Assembly: GCA_028284905.1 (NCBI GenBank)
Contig: JANQQU010000025.1
Location: forward strand, 62,001 to 126,000
DNA from: Calditrichia bacterium
GTDB taxonomy: Bacteria > Calditrichota > Calditrichia > RBG-13-44-9 > J075
DNA length: 64,000 nt
Reading direction: 5' to 3'
This document shows, piece by piece, positions 56,386 to 64,000 of the stretch. The position numbers and the translations under genes are program-made. The notes under the pieces are model-generated. The model had not been told where the DNA came from. It saw only the letters and a list, made by a program, of their open reading frames with translations, and ran no database searches. How positions within the stretch are numbered: position 1 is the first letter of the stretch; every line of letters starts with the position of its first letter.

Positions 56386-58848
56386 ATGTTCAAAAATTAC
56401 CTTAAAATTGCTTTACGAAATTTATCCCGCCACAAAATCTTCTCTGCGATCAACATTCTTGGCCTGGCGATTGGGATTGCCGGCTGTCTGTTAATTCTCC
56501 AGTATGTTCGCTTCGAGCTGAGTTACGACAGTTTTAATAACGCGGAAAATATCTATCGCGTCCGCCTGGATCAGTTTGCCAATAATACGCTGGTGTTTAA
56601 GAGTTCCGAAAACTATCCCGGGGTAGGGCCAGCCTTAAAGAAAGAACTGCCGGAAGTGCTGGAATATGCCCGACTCTATAACCTTGGTTCAAAGAACAAC
56701 GTGGTTATTACCTACAACGACGCACCGGGCGAGCCGATTATGTTCAAGCATCGCCGCTTTCTTTATGCGGATTCATCCTTCCTGCCAATGTTTGATTATC
56801 CGATGGTAATGGGAGATGCAAAAACCGCCCTGAAGGATCCACTCACCATGGTGATTTCCGAATCGTATGCGAAGAAGTATTTCGGCGATGAAAATCCCAT
56901 TGGGAAATTTCTTCACCTGAAAGATGATGATTACAACGACGAGCTTTGCAAAGTCACCGGCGTGGTGATAGATCCACCGCCGAATACACACCTGAAATTC
57001 GACGTGTTGATTTCCTACAAAACGCTTTATACCCGGGGCGACTGGGCACCGGGACGTTATGGCACTACCTGGCAGCGCAAGGATATGTATACCTACATCA
57101 CCGTCAAACCGGGCACCGATCAGACTGCGTTGGAAGCAAAATTCCCGGCGATTGTCGATAAATATAATCCCGGACTGGCCGAGCAGAATCGCCGGGACGA
57201 GCTAAGTTTGCAGCCGCTTAAAGAAATTCATCTCTATTCCCATCTCACCGATGAAGCGGAAATTAATGGCAATGGCGATGCCGTCTATTTTCTGTTGATT
57301 ATCGCAGTTTTTATCGTAATTATCGCCTGGGTAAATTATATCAATCTCTCTACCGCACGGGCGATGGAACGGGCGAAAGAAGTGGGATTGCGCAAAGTGG
57401 TTGGTGCTTTCCGCAGTCAACTGATTCGCCAGTTCCTGGCAGAATCCCTGCTGGTCAATTTCTTTGCTGTTTTGCTGGCAGTCGCGTTGGTGATCCTCTC
57501 ACTGAATTACTTCAATCAACTGGCCGGCCTTTCCTTTTCCTGGCCATTATGGAGCGAGCCGTGGTTCTGGGGAGCATTAGTTGGCTTATTTGTCTGTGGC
57601 ACCTTGCTTGCCGGTGGTTACCCTGCTTTTGTGCTCTCTTCTTTTCAACCGATTACAGTATTGCGCGGAAAATTCAGCCGTAGCTCGCAGGGGAACTTTC
57701 TCCGGAAGATTCTCGTGGTGCTGCAATTCGCCGCTTCTGCTGCGTTATTGGTTGGTACGTTTGTCGTGCACGATCAATTGTCATTTATGAATTCCCAGGA
57801 CCTGGGATTCAGTATGGAACAAATGATGGTTGTGGAAAGGCCGGGCATCGCCAGCCGGGACCGCGAGCAGCGTGGGAAGGATGTGGAAGCTTTTAAGAAT
57901 ATGTTAAAAGAAAATCACAATATTAGCGAAGTAACCGCGGCAAATACATTACCGGGAAAAAAGATGCGTTTCAAAACAGGCGTGCGGAAATTTACCGCAA
58001 CCCCGGAAGAAGAAGTGCAATTTACATTCTCCGGCATCGATTATGATTTCATTGATACTTTTGATATGGAAGTTATCGCCGGCAGAAAATTTGATAAAAG
58101 TTATCCCAGCGATGAGGACACTGCTGCGGTTATCACTGCCAGTGCCGCGAAAATGCTCGGCTTTGCCAATCCGGAAGATGCGATCGGGAAAACCCTGGCG
58201 ATATCCCGTTTCCGCTGGAATCCCATTATCATTGGAGTGTTGAAAGATTATCACCAGGAATCATTGAAACTGGAAACCAATCCAACCTTGTTTTACATGA
58301 GCTTCAGTAGTCCGGAATATTTTTATATGAAAGTGAATACTGCTGGCCTGCAAGGCGCGATTGAGCATGTAAGCGCCTCCTGGACTGAGGTTTTTCCGGG
58401 AAATCCCTTCCACTTTTTCTTTCTGGATGATTACTTTAACAAGCAATATGAAACCGATCAAAAATTCGGACAGCTTTTTAGTATCTTCGCTGGGCTGGCT
58501 ATATTTATCGCCAGTTTAGGACTCTTTGGTCTGTCGGCATTCACCACTCGTCAGCGCACCAAAGAGATCGGTGTGCGGAAAGTGCTGGGTGCGAGAATTA
58601 GCACAATTATTCTCCTGCTCAGTAAGGATGTATTTAAACTGGTCGTCATTGCTAACCTCATTGCCTGGCCGTTGATGTATTACATTATGAATCGCTGGCT
58701 GGAGGATTATGCTTATCGGGTGGATATTAACTGGACTTTATTTCTCATTGCCGGCGCAGCGGTGTTGTTAATGGCTTTAGCAACTATCAGCTATGAAACC
58801 TTTCGGGCGGCGACCCGGAATCCGGTAGATTCATTAAAGTATGAATAA
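56386..58848 (+). CDS. MacB/FtsX-like ABC transporter permease (second copy)
   Basis: A paralogue of the 17988 gene with 820 residues and a GGAGG site 10-15 bases upstream. It has the same order: N-terminal TM (INILGLAIGIAGCLLILQYV), periplasmic domain, FtsX block (EVGLRKVVGAFRSQLIRQFL), second periplasmic domain and a final FtsX block (KEIGVRKVLGARISTIILLL). Again no ATPase is adjacent. The DUF1579-like gene follows after 23 bases and may be co-transcribed. Its substrate is unknown; such permeases may act in envelope stress or peptide export. Confidence 0.92.
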   Translation: MFKNYLKIALRNLSRHKIFSAINILGLAIGIAGCLLILQYVRFELSYDSFNNAENIYRVRLDQFANNTLVFKSSENYPGVGPALKKELPEVLEYARLYNLGSKNNVVITYNDAPGEPIMFKHRRFLYADSSFLPMFDYPMVMGDAKTALKDPLTMVISESYAKKYFGDENPIGKFLHLKDDDYNDELCKVTGVVIDPPPNTHLKFDVLISYKTLYTRGDWAPGRYGTTWQRKDMYTYITVKPGTDQTALEAKFPAIVDKYNPGLAEQNRRDELSLQPLKEIHLYSHLTDEAEINGNGDAVYFLLIIAVFIVIIAWVNYINLSTARAMERAKEVGLRKVVGAFRSQLIRQFLAESLLVNFFAVLLAVALVILSLNYFNQLAGLSFSWPLWSEPWFWGALVGLFVCGTLLAGGYPAFVLSSFQPITVLRGKFSRSSQGNFLRKILVVLQFAASAALLVGTFVVHDQLSFMNSQDLGFSMEQMMVVERPGIASRDREQRGKDVEAFKNMLKENHNISEVTAANTLPGKKMRFKTGVRKFTATPEEEVQFTFSGIDYDFIDTFDMEVIAGRKFDKSYPSDEDTAAVITASAAKMLGFANPEDAIGKTLAISRFRWNPIIIGVLKDYHQESLKLETNPTLFYMSFSSPEYFYMKVNTAGLQGAIEHVSASWTEVFPGNPFHFFFLDDYFNKQYETDQKFGQLFSIFAGLAIFIASLGLFGLSAFTTRQRTKEIGVRKVLGARISTIILLLSKDVFKLVVIANLIAWPLMYYIMNRWLEDYAYRVDINWTLFLIAGAAVLLMALATISYETFRAATRNPVDSLKYE

Positions 58849-58871
58849 TATTCCGAACAAATGGTAGCATT

Positions 58872-59441
58872 ATGAAAGGTTCAATTCGCTTTATATATTT
58901 GATTCTATTGATATTAACAATGTCTTTATCTTTGCCTGCCCAAAACTCTTTTGGGCAGGCAAATGTCAATGCGCCGGAAATGGAAAAACTTGCTTATCTA
59001 ACCGGCGATTGGGAAGTGACCAGCTATTTTCGGGGAGAGGACAGTACCTTTTCTCCCAACCCTCATAAAAGTTATTTCAAAGCATATTATTTATATGATG
59101 GCTATATGCTGCAAACTGAATATTACGGAGACGACCCCAACGGATTTTACAGCACAACGCTTATCCGCTGGGATGATTCCACAGCCACATATCATTGCCA
59201 CTTTTTTAATGCAAAGAAAAACCGCACCGTTCTTTTTCTCGGCCGCTTAAGCGGGGAAGTTTTGGAGGTAACCAATCGCGGCGGTTATGCTGCGAAGGAA
59301 GATTATATTTACCGGGAAAGCGATACTCGCTTGTCCGATGATCATTTTCTGAAACATCTCCATCGCTCCGATGATAATGGTAAAAGTTGGCATCAGCTGA
59401 ATTATTATTTTGAATTTCGTCGAAAAAAGAGCGCAAGATAA
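58872..59441 (+). CDS. Secreted DUF1579-like protein
   Basis: A 189-residue protein with a signal peptide (about residues 1-24, ending SLSLPAQ). The mature part has the pattern of DUF1579/lipocalin-like proteins: MEKLAYLTGDWEVTSYF near residue 37, YLYDGYMLQTEYYG, TTLIRWDDSTATYHCHFF. The segment encoding residues 21-31, at the signal-peptide end, is a perfect 15-bp palindrome at DNA level. It overlaps the next gene by one base (TAATG), so they are translated together. Function is unknown. Confidence 0.78.
   Translation: MKGSIRFIYLILLILTMSLSLPAQNSFGQANVNAPEMEKLAYLTGDWEVTSYFRGEDSTFSPNPHKSYFKAYYLYDGYMLQTEYYGDDPNGFYSTTLIRWDDSTATYHCHFFNAKKNRTVLFLGRLSGEVLEVTNRGGYAAKEDYIYRESDTRLSDDHFLKHLHRSDDNGKSWHQLNYYFEFRRKKSAR
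58931..58963. repeat. Perfect 15-bp palindrome within a signal-peptide region
   Basis: TTTGCCTGCCCAAAA (58931-58945) and its exact complement (58949-58963) with loop CTC. It is translated in frame in the DUF1579-like gene. Its AAAACTC-TTTT core resembles the CCAAAACTCCGTTTTGG hairpin at 47311. Confidence 0.85.
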
Positions 59442-59911
59442 TGCCGGAAATTCAACCGCTGGATCATACCGTTTCTGCTACAGCCAAAGCAATTTGGACG
59501 GTTTGCCAAAGATCTTATCAATTGGAAGCAGAGATTCTGGAGGTAGAAACTTTTCCTCCGCTGCAGCGCGGAGTGGATGATATATGCACAGCTCAAACGC
59601 GTTTTTGGGGGATGATGGATCATGCGGTGTTACTGGGAATTATAGAATTGGAAGACCATTCACAAGATCATTACCATATTAACAGCTTATGTGTCGATCC
59701 GGACTTTCATCGAAGAGGAATTGGCCGGAAGTTGGTAAATCATATCGTCCAGATATTGCCAGATTGCCTGCTAACCGTTTCGACAGGCCGGAAGAACGTT
59801 CCGGCCTGCCGTCTGTATCAGAAAACAGGTTTTCAATGGCAGCAGTTTTGGCAAACGAAAAGTATGATTGATATGGTTACTTTCGGACAACATATCTTTA
59901 AAGAAAACTAA
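59441..59911 (+). CDS. GNAT-family N-acetyltransferase
   Basis: A 156-residue acetyltransferase whose ATG overlaps the stop of the upstream gene. Motif A is LCVDPDFHRRGIGRKLVNHI (acetyl-CoA loop RRGIG), followed by ACRLYQKTGFQ of motif B. The substrate is unknown. The codons for about residues 115-123 (STGRKNVPA region) are a perfect 10-bp-stem palindrome at DNA level (59784-59808). It converges with the PKD protein gene 20 bases away. Confidence 0.9.
   Translation: MPEIQPLDHTVSATAKAIWTVCQRSYQLEAEILEVETFPPLQRGVDDICTAQTRFWGMMDHAVLLGIIELEDHSQDHYHINSLCVDPDFHRRGIGRKLVNHIVQILPDCLLTVSTGRKNVPACRLYQKTGFQWQQFWQTKSMIDMVTFGQHIFKEN
59784..59808. repeat. Perfect 10-bp-stem palindrome inside GNAT gene
   Basis: CAGGCCGGAA (59784-59793) and TTCCGGCCTG (59799-59808) with loop GAACG, translated in frame between motif A and motif B of the acetyltransferase. 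Confidence 0.75.
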
Positions 59912-59931
59912 CCTTTACCTTAACCTGCCTA

Positions 59932-62900
59932 CTAATTTTTGAAGATCACTTTTTCCGCAAAATTTCCAATAATCGGCAATTTAAAACGTTTGCCGCCTCG
60001 TAATGCCATTACGATCAACAGCAGCCAGAGGAAGATGCCGACCCCTGCCACTATCCAGAAAATATTGGAATCTTCATTGCCGGTATAAGCAAACAGGAAG
60101 AGTATAATCTGTATCGGCAGGAATGTCAGGAAAGATTGCAAGCCGTGGAACCGAATACATTTCGTTTTCCCGAAAAGCCAACCGATCAAACCGCTGAGGG
60201 CTGCCAATAGATAGCATAATGCGTTCGGAATCGGTTGCTCTTTACACTCTTGCTTCGGAGGCGGGGTAACGGATACGTAATGCGCACGGGTTTTCGTATC
60301 TTCAAGATTACCGTCGCTAACTTTAAGCGATACTTGATATTGCCCGGCTGCCTGGTAGGTATGGCTGGGGTTTTGCTCATTGCTGGAATTACCATCACCA
60401 AAGTGCCAGTGCCAGCTGTTAATCGGATTGCTGCCGGCAGTAGAGGCGTCGGTAAATTGCACCGTTAATGGCGCTTCGCCAACCGTTGGTACGCCGGAAA
60501 AATCAGCGACCGGTGGCGTTTCCGCCTCAATCGTGATGTAATTGTTACGGGTTTTGCTGTCACTCATCTGTCCATCGGAAACAGTGAGCTTGACGGTGTA
60601 GGTGCCCGGCGCTTGGTAGGCATGGGACGGGTGTTGCTCCGTGCCGCTGCCGCCATCACCAAAATCCCACTGCCAGCTGCTGATTGGACTGCTTCCGGGC
60701 GTCGAGCTATCCGTGAACTGCACATTATCGCCCGGCTCGCCGCTTTGTGGATTAGCGCTAAAATCTGCCACCGGCGCTTCCGCAGTGACGGTAATTGGGG
60801 CCGGTGCGGTGGCGGTATCACTGAGGCTGCCATCGGAAACGGTGAGTTTAACGGTGTATTGTCCGGCATTGTTATAAGTATGGCTGGGATTCTGCTCATC
60901 ACTGGTTTGCCCATCGCCGAAATCCCAGCTCCAAATGGTAATGGGATTGGTGCCAGCCTGAGACTGATCGGTGAAGCTGACAGCGAGTGGCGGATTGCCG
61001 TTTTCCGGAGAATGGGTAAACTGGGCTGTCGGCCCTACGGCATTAACGGTAATCGGTGTTTGTGCCGTAGCGGTATCGCTAAGGCTGCCATCGGAAACCG
61101 TTAGCTTGACGGTATAATCCCCGGGGGAAGCATATTGATGCGTCGGGTTTTGCTCACTGCTGGTATTGCCATCACCGAACTCCCATGTCCAGGAAGTAAT
61201 CGGGCTGGAGCCAGCCTGGGATTGATCGGTAAAGCTGACCGATAACGGCGCCGAACCGCTCATCGGATCTGCACTGAATTGCGCTGCCGGTCCTTCGGCG
61301 ATAACCGCGACCTGGTTCGGAGCGGTAGCCGTATCACTGAGTGTGCCATCCGAGACGGTTAGTTTCACGGTATATTTACCAGCGTCGTTATAGGTATGGG
61401 TCGGATGCTGCTCGTCACTGGTTTGTCCATCCCCAAAATCCCAGCTCCAGATAGTAATGGGATTTGTTCCCGCCTGAGATTGATCCGTAAAGTTAACTGT
61501 CAATGGAGGCGCGCCGCTACCCGGCGTAAAAGCCAGCTGAGCTGTCGGCCCCACAGCATTGACGGTAATCGGTGTTTGTGCCGTCGCAGTATCGCTTAAG
61601 CTGCCATCGGATACTGTTAATTTAACGGTGTATTCGCCCGGTGCAGCATAGGTATGGCTGGGATTTTGATCGCTGCTGCTGTTACCATCACCAAAATCCC
61701 ACGCCCAGGAAGTAATCGGGCTGGAGCCAGCCTGGGATTGATCAGTAAAGCTGACCGCCAGAGGTGCTGAACCAGTCATCGGATCTGCACTGAATGCTGC
61801 AACCGGGGGACGAATGATGACAACCGGGACACCATCCATCCACAGCTCATTCACATCGTCGTCTGTTTCATTGACCCAGGCGACGAGCAGTTCGTCCGGG
61901 CAATTTTGTGCCATGGTCGGTGTTTCGCGCATATCGCGATAACCCTGGGCAAGATCCCCGCTCAGGTTACTACTATGATCTATCCAGCCACTGCCATCAT
62001 TGGCAAAATGATAGAAGGTTTCCGGAGGATCCCCACCACGGGTACGTTTTTTAAAAATAGTGTGCAGATGCTGATTGCCGTCAATTTGCAAAGTTAGGGA
62101 ATCCGTATGCTTACCGGCCGGTGAAGCAAATTCACCGACATTGCTCTGCCAATCATTATCCCCGGCAGAAAACACGATGTGTTTAATCACAAAATCATCG
62201 CGATCGTTGAAGCAGAGTAAATGAACATTACCGTCATTATCGACGACCGGGGGCGAGATTGTCCGTGCCTTGGTATCCACATCAGCATTCACAGTCTTCT
62301 CTGCTTCCAATGTGCTGCCATTCCAGCGGCGTGCCGCCATCTCTCTGCCAACCCGATAGGTTAGCAGCAAATCGTCACCGCTATTGCCGACCTGGCAAAC
62401 CCGATGGGGACGATAGGCGTCGGAGAGGTCGCCGGAGGGAATATTGCCCTGATCCTGCCAGTTTGGGGTGCCTGATGGGGTCGCACTATTACAGGTATAA
62501 AAGGCGGCCTGGTAGTCGTTGCCGTCAAATCGTTTCAGAAAAATGCCCCATTTTCCACTCGCAGAGCGGCCAAGGGTGGGATCGCGATATTCCGGGAGCA
62601 CCGTTTCATCTACTTTGTGTTCACCTGCCCAGTTTATGGTGCCATCGGCGGCGAAGTCGCCATACTTAAAATAAAGTTCACGCTGGTCCGGATCGCTACT
62701 GGTGCGCTTTACCCAGGCAATACCAACCCGCTGGTTGACGTCATCATAATGAACATCATAATAGTTACCGTACTGCGACAAGGAATTCTCGGCAGTCGTT
62801 GCGCTGCGGTTTTCTTCATCAGCCAGTGCAGGGACACTGTTTGCACAACGATAAAACAGCTGACTATCCCCGGAAATTTGATCGGCCCAGAACAAATAAT

Positions 62901-62985
62901 ATTTGCCCTGCCGCTTAAAAATTTTCCGTTGAAAGCTAAGACGGACTGATGCATTACTCAGCGTTGAACTGATTATTTTCGGCAT
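59932..62985 (-). CDS. PKD-repeat protein with C-terminal membrane domain
   Basis: A 1017-residue protein. The start at 62985 (MPKIISS) has GGAGGG at 7-base spacing; the ATG two codons earlier is only one base from it. Residues about 1-390 are a propeller-like (BNR-type) region without a signal peptide. Six PKD domains of about 86 residues follow (about 395-910), each with WxWDFGDGxSS-type motifs. The C-terminal 100 residues hold three TM segments (LCYLLAALSGLIGWLFG, FLPIQIILFLFAY, NIFWIVAGVGIFLWLLLIV) resembling DUF4870. There is no type IX tail. PKD units normally sit outside the cell, so export without a leader is puzzling; it may be anchored by the tail. Confidence 0.85.
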   Translation of the reverse strand: MPKIISSTLSNASVRLSFQRKIFKRQGKYYLFWADQISGDSQLFYRCANSVPALADEENRSATTAENSLSQYGNYYDVHYDDVNQRVGIAWVKRTSSDPDQRELYFKYGDFAADGTINWAGEHKVDETVLPEYRDPTLGRSASGKWGIFLKRFDGNDYQAAFYTCNSATPSGTPNWQDQGNIPSGDLSDAYRPHRVCQVGNSGDDLLLTYRVGREMAARRWNGSTLEAEKTVNADVDTKARTISPPVVDNDGNVHLLCFNDRDDFVIKHIVFSAGDNDWQSNVGEFASPAGKHTDSLTLQIDGNQHLHTIFKKRTRGGDPPETFYHFANDGSGWIDHSSNLSGDLAQGYRDMRETPTMAQNCPDELLVAWVNETDDDVNELWMDGVPVVIIRPPVAAFSADPMTGSAPLAVSFTDQSQAGSSPITSWAWDFGDGNSSSDQNPSHTYAAPGEYTVKLTVSDGSLSDTATAQTPITVNAVGPTAQLAFTPGSGAPPLTVNFTDQSQAGTNPITIWSWDFGDGQTSDEQHPTHTYNDAGKYTVKLTVSDGTLSDTATAPNQVAVIAEGPAAQFSADPMSGSAPLSVSFTDQSQAGSSPITSWTWEFGDGNTSSEQNPTHQYASPGDYTVKLTVSDGSLSDTATAQTPITVNAVGPTAQFTHSPENGNPPLAVSFTDQSQAGTNPITIWSWDFGDGQTSDEQNPSHTYNNAGQYTVKLTVSDGSLSDTATAPAPITVTAEAPVADFSANPQSGEPGDNVQFTDSSTPGSSPISSWQWDFGDGGSGTEQHPSHAYQAPGTYTVKLTVSDGQMSDSKTRNNYITIEAETPPVADFSGVPTVGEAPLTVQFTDASTAGSNPINSWHWHFGDGNSSNEQNPSHTYQAAGQYQVSLKVSDGNLEDTKTRAHYVSVTPPPKQECKEQPIPNALCYLLAALSGLIGWLFGKTKCIRFHGLQSFLTFLPIQIILFLFAYTGNEDSNIFWIVAGVGIFLWLLLIVMALRGGKRFKLPIIGNFAEKVIFKN

Positions 62986-63226
62986 GATCATTCCCTCCGA
63001 TCATCGAATTTTGGAGTGAGCAGATTGTTATGATTTTTGTTTTTACAAATTCGGATTATTACTTACGTAGCTAATCCTGAAACCGGTAAAGCCGTTAGAA
63101 AATCTTTAAACTGCTATAATGCTGTATCGCTTTTTAAATCAGAGAATTGAAATAAGCTTCTTGCTGTTTCGCCCCAACAACAGTTTGCTTAAGAGATGGT
63201 ACATGGCATTCCGCCCTGTAAAAAGC

Positions 63227-63250
63227 GGCCAGTTTCTTCCGAGACTGGCC
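63227..63250 (-). terminator. Intrinsic terminator after lipoprotein gene
   Basis: Ten pairs (63227-63236 with 63241-63250, one G-T) with loop TTCC. On the minus strand the stem is followed by GCTTTTTACA. It lies 24 bases past the lipoprotein stop codon, upstream of the PKD gene, which therefore has its own promoter. Confidence 0.75.
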
Positions 63251-63274
63251 AGAAAGATATATATTAATAACTGC

Positions 63275-63721
63275 TTATTGAACAGTTACGGTCGTATCCA
63301 GTGTTTCTGAGCGATGGCACCAAAAGCGGCATGTGTAATCGCCGGGGCCATCGAAAAGCAAAGGCACTTCAGTAATCGTGGATCCAATCGTCTGGATGCA
63401 GGCCTTCTCTTTATCGCGACGGCCAATTACTGTTACGTAAATTTCTCCGTCCTTTTTGGAAATTTCGTAGCGATGAACTTCCCAGCAAGGATCGGGTGTT
63501 TCCACTTTCAGGGAAAACACATGGCCGCTGTCGGTTTGGGTGATACTATTGATGCGAGCCGTATGTAATGCGCGCTCCAGGTAATCATCATTGGATGTTT
63601 CCAGATTGCCGGAAGGGATGCTCCCTGCAAAATTTTCCCGGCTGTTTTCCTGGTTTTGGGCGCAGCTGTAAAGCAGTGCGCCCATTGCGAATATTACGGT
63701 GAAGAGAAATATGCGATTCAT
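63275..63721 (-). CDS. Small predicted lipoprotein
   Basis: A 148-residue protein with a signal peptide and lipobox-like LLYSC (Cys20). The mature part has two Cys (CWEVHRYEIS, CIQTIGST) and a C-terminal CRFWCHRSETLDTTVTVQ that contains a CxxxC pair; it looks like a small beta-sandwich. No family is recognised. AACAGGAT precedes ATG. It lies 18 bases after the surface protein fragment at the window end, on the same strand. Confidence 0.75.
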   Translation of the reverse strand: MNRIFLFTVIFAMGALLYSCAQNQENSRENFAGSIPSGNLETSNDDYLERALHTARINSITQTDSGHVFSLKVETPDPCWEVHRYEISKKDGEIYVTVIGRRDKEKACIQTIGSTITEVPLLFDGPGDYTCRFWCHRSETLDTTVTVQ

Positions 63722-63739
63722 AATTTTATCCTGTTCAGA

Positions 63740-64000
63740 TTAGAAATTACGGACCATTCGCCGCGCTGTACCCAGCAGCATAATAAAAACGGTGAGATTC
63801 AGAACCACCGTCAGCAGGCCGTCCCATTTCCCATTTCCGGTAGAAATAGAAAGTGGGGGAGCACCGGCGCATCCGCCGCCACCAACATCTTCGCTGACTT
63901 CGAAAGTGACCACTCTGCTCTGCCCGGTATTGCCGGCATCATCCGTTGCCCGGACAAAATAGGTAACGGTTGTGCCATAATTCTGGGCCGGGATTTCCCC
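63740..64000 (-). CDS. C-terminal part of a surface protein with Gly-Gly-Cys/TM/Arg tail
   Basis: The frame is open to the window edge; 86 residues are visible. The upstream part looks like a beta-sandwich repeat (VTYFVRATDDAGNTGQSRVV). The tail has GGGGCAGAPP, then a hydrophobic stretch (LLTVVLNLTVFIMLLG) and a basic end (ARRMVRNF). This order (Gly-run plus Cys, TM, Arg) is the general layout of CTERM-type sorting signals such as GlyGly-, Synerg- or MYXO-CTERM. The rest of the protein lies outside the window, so its function is not known. Confidence 0.7.
   Translation of the reverse strand, partial: GEIPAQNYGTTVTYFVRATDDAGNTGQSRVVTFEVSEDVGGGGCAGAPPLSISTGNGKWDGLLTVVLNLTVFIMLLGTARRMVRNF

Overview
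The window looks like a chromosomal segment of a polysaccharide-degrading member of the FCB superphylum (Fibrobacterota-Chlorobiota-Bacteroidota and relatives), probably outside Bacteroidota proper (Calditrichota, Ignavibacteriota or a KSB1-like lineage). The reasons are seven secreted proteins ending in type IX secretion-like C-terminal domains (six with the NYPNPFNP-type motif, one variant), a PorV/PorQ-family barrel, a CarboxypepD-regulatory TonB-dependent receptor without a SusD partner, a short Bacteroidota-like primary sigma factor, and propeller-type sensor kinases. Placement below superphylum is inference.

Region 1 (1-17.8 kb, all plus strand) is a glycan-use locus: a GH2 beta-galactosidase (5' end cut by the window), a GH30 endo-galactanase-like enzyme, a TonB receptor, a 1146-residue surface protein, a carbohydrate-binding protein, a PorV-like barrel, a BCCT transporter and two oxidoreductases. 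Region 2 (18.0-25.0 kb) has a MacB/FtsX-like permease, a zinc-ribbon/TPR membrane protein, a small outer-membrane-like protein and a LytS/LytTR two-component pair. Region 3 (25.1-27.1 kb) is an IS110-family element, probably of the IS1111 type, with subterminal inverted repeats and a long 3' non-coding end, followed by repeat-rich non-coding DNA. Region 4 (27.1-31.8 kb) has a lipoprotein-like TPR protein, an S41 protease and a GH10 xylanase.

Region 5 (32.1-38.5 kb, minus strand) is housekeeping and regulatory: primary sigma factor, RRM protein, cold-shock protein, NTF2-like protein, methyltransferase and a propeller histidine kinase. Region 6 (39.0-50.0 kb) has a secreted propeller protein, an unrecognised protein, a DinB-like protein, a second propeller kinase with its NarL-type regulator, and a GH13 amylase. 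Region 7 (50.2-54.0 kb, minus) has a GH29 fucosidase and a DPP-IV-like peptidase. Region 8 (54.4-59.9 kb) has a methyltransferase, a REP-associated transposase (RAYT) embedded in its own palindromes, a second MacB/FtsX-like permease, a DUF1579-like protein and a GNAT acetyltransferase. Region 9 (59.9-64.0 kb, minus) has a PKD-repeat membrane protein, a small lipoprotein and the tail of a surface protein with a Gly-Gly-Cys/TM/Arg end.

The working picture: hydrolases and binding proteins are exported and anchored through a type IX-like route, oligosaccharides enter through the TonB receptor, and propeller kinases sense substrate. The most unusual signals are at DNA level: palindromes that sit in frame inside coding sequences (RAYT, a signal-peptide region, an acetyltransferase), many intergenic hairpins, and a candidate guide RNA region in the IS110-family element. 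No tRNA, rRNA or CRISPR array was recognised.
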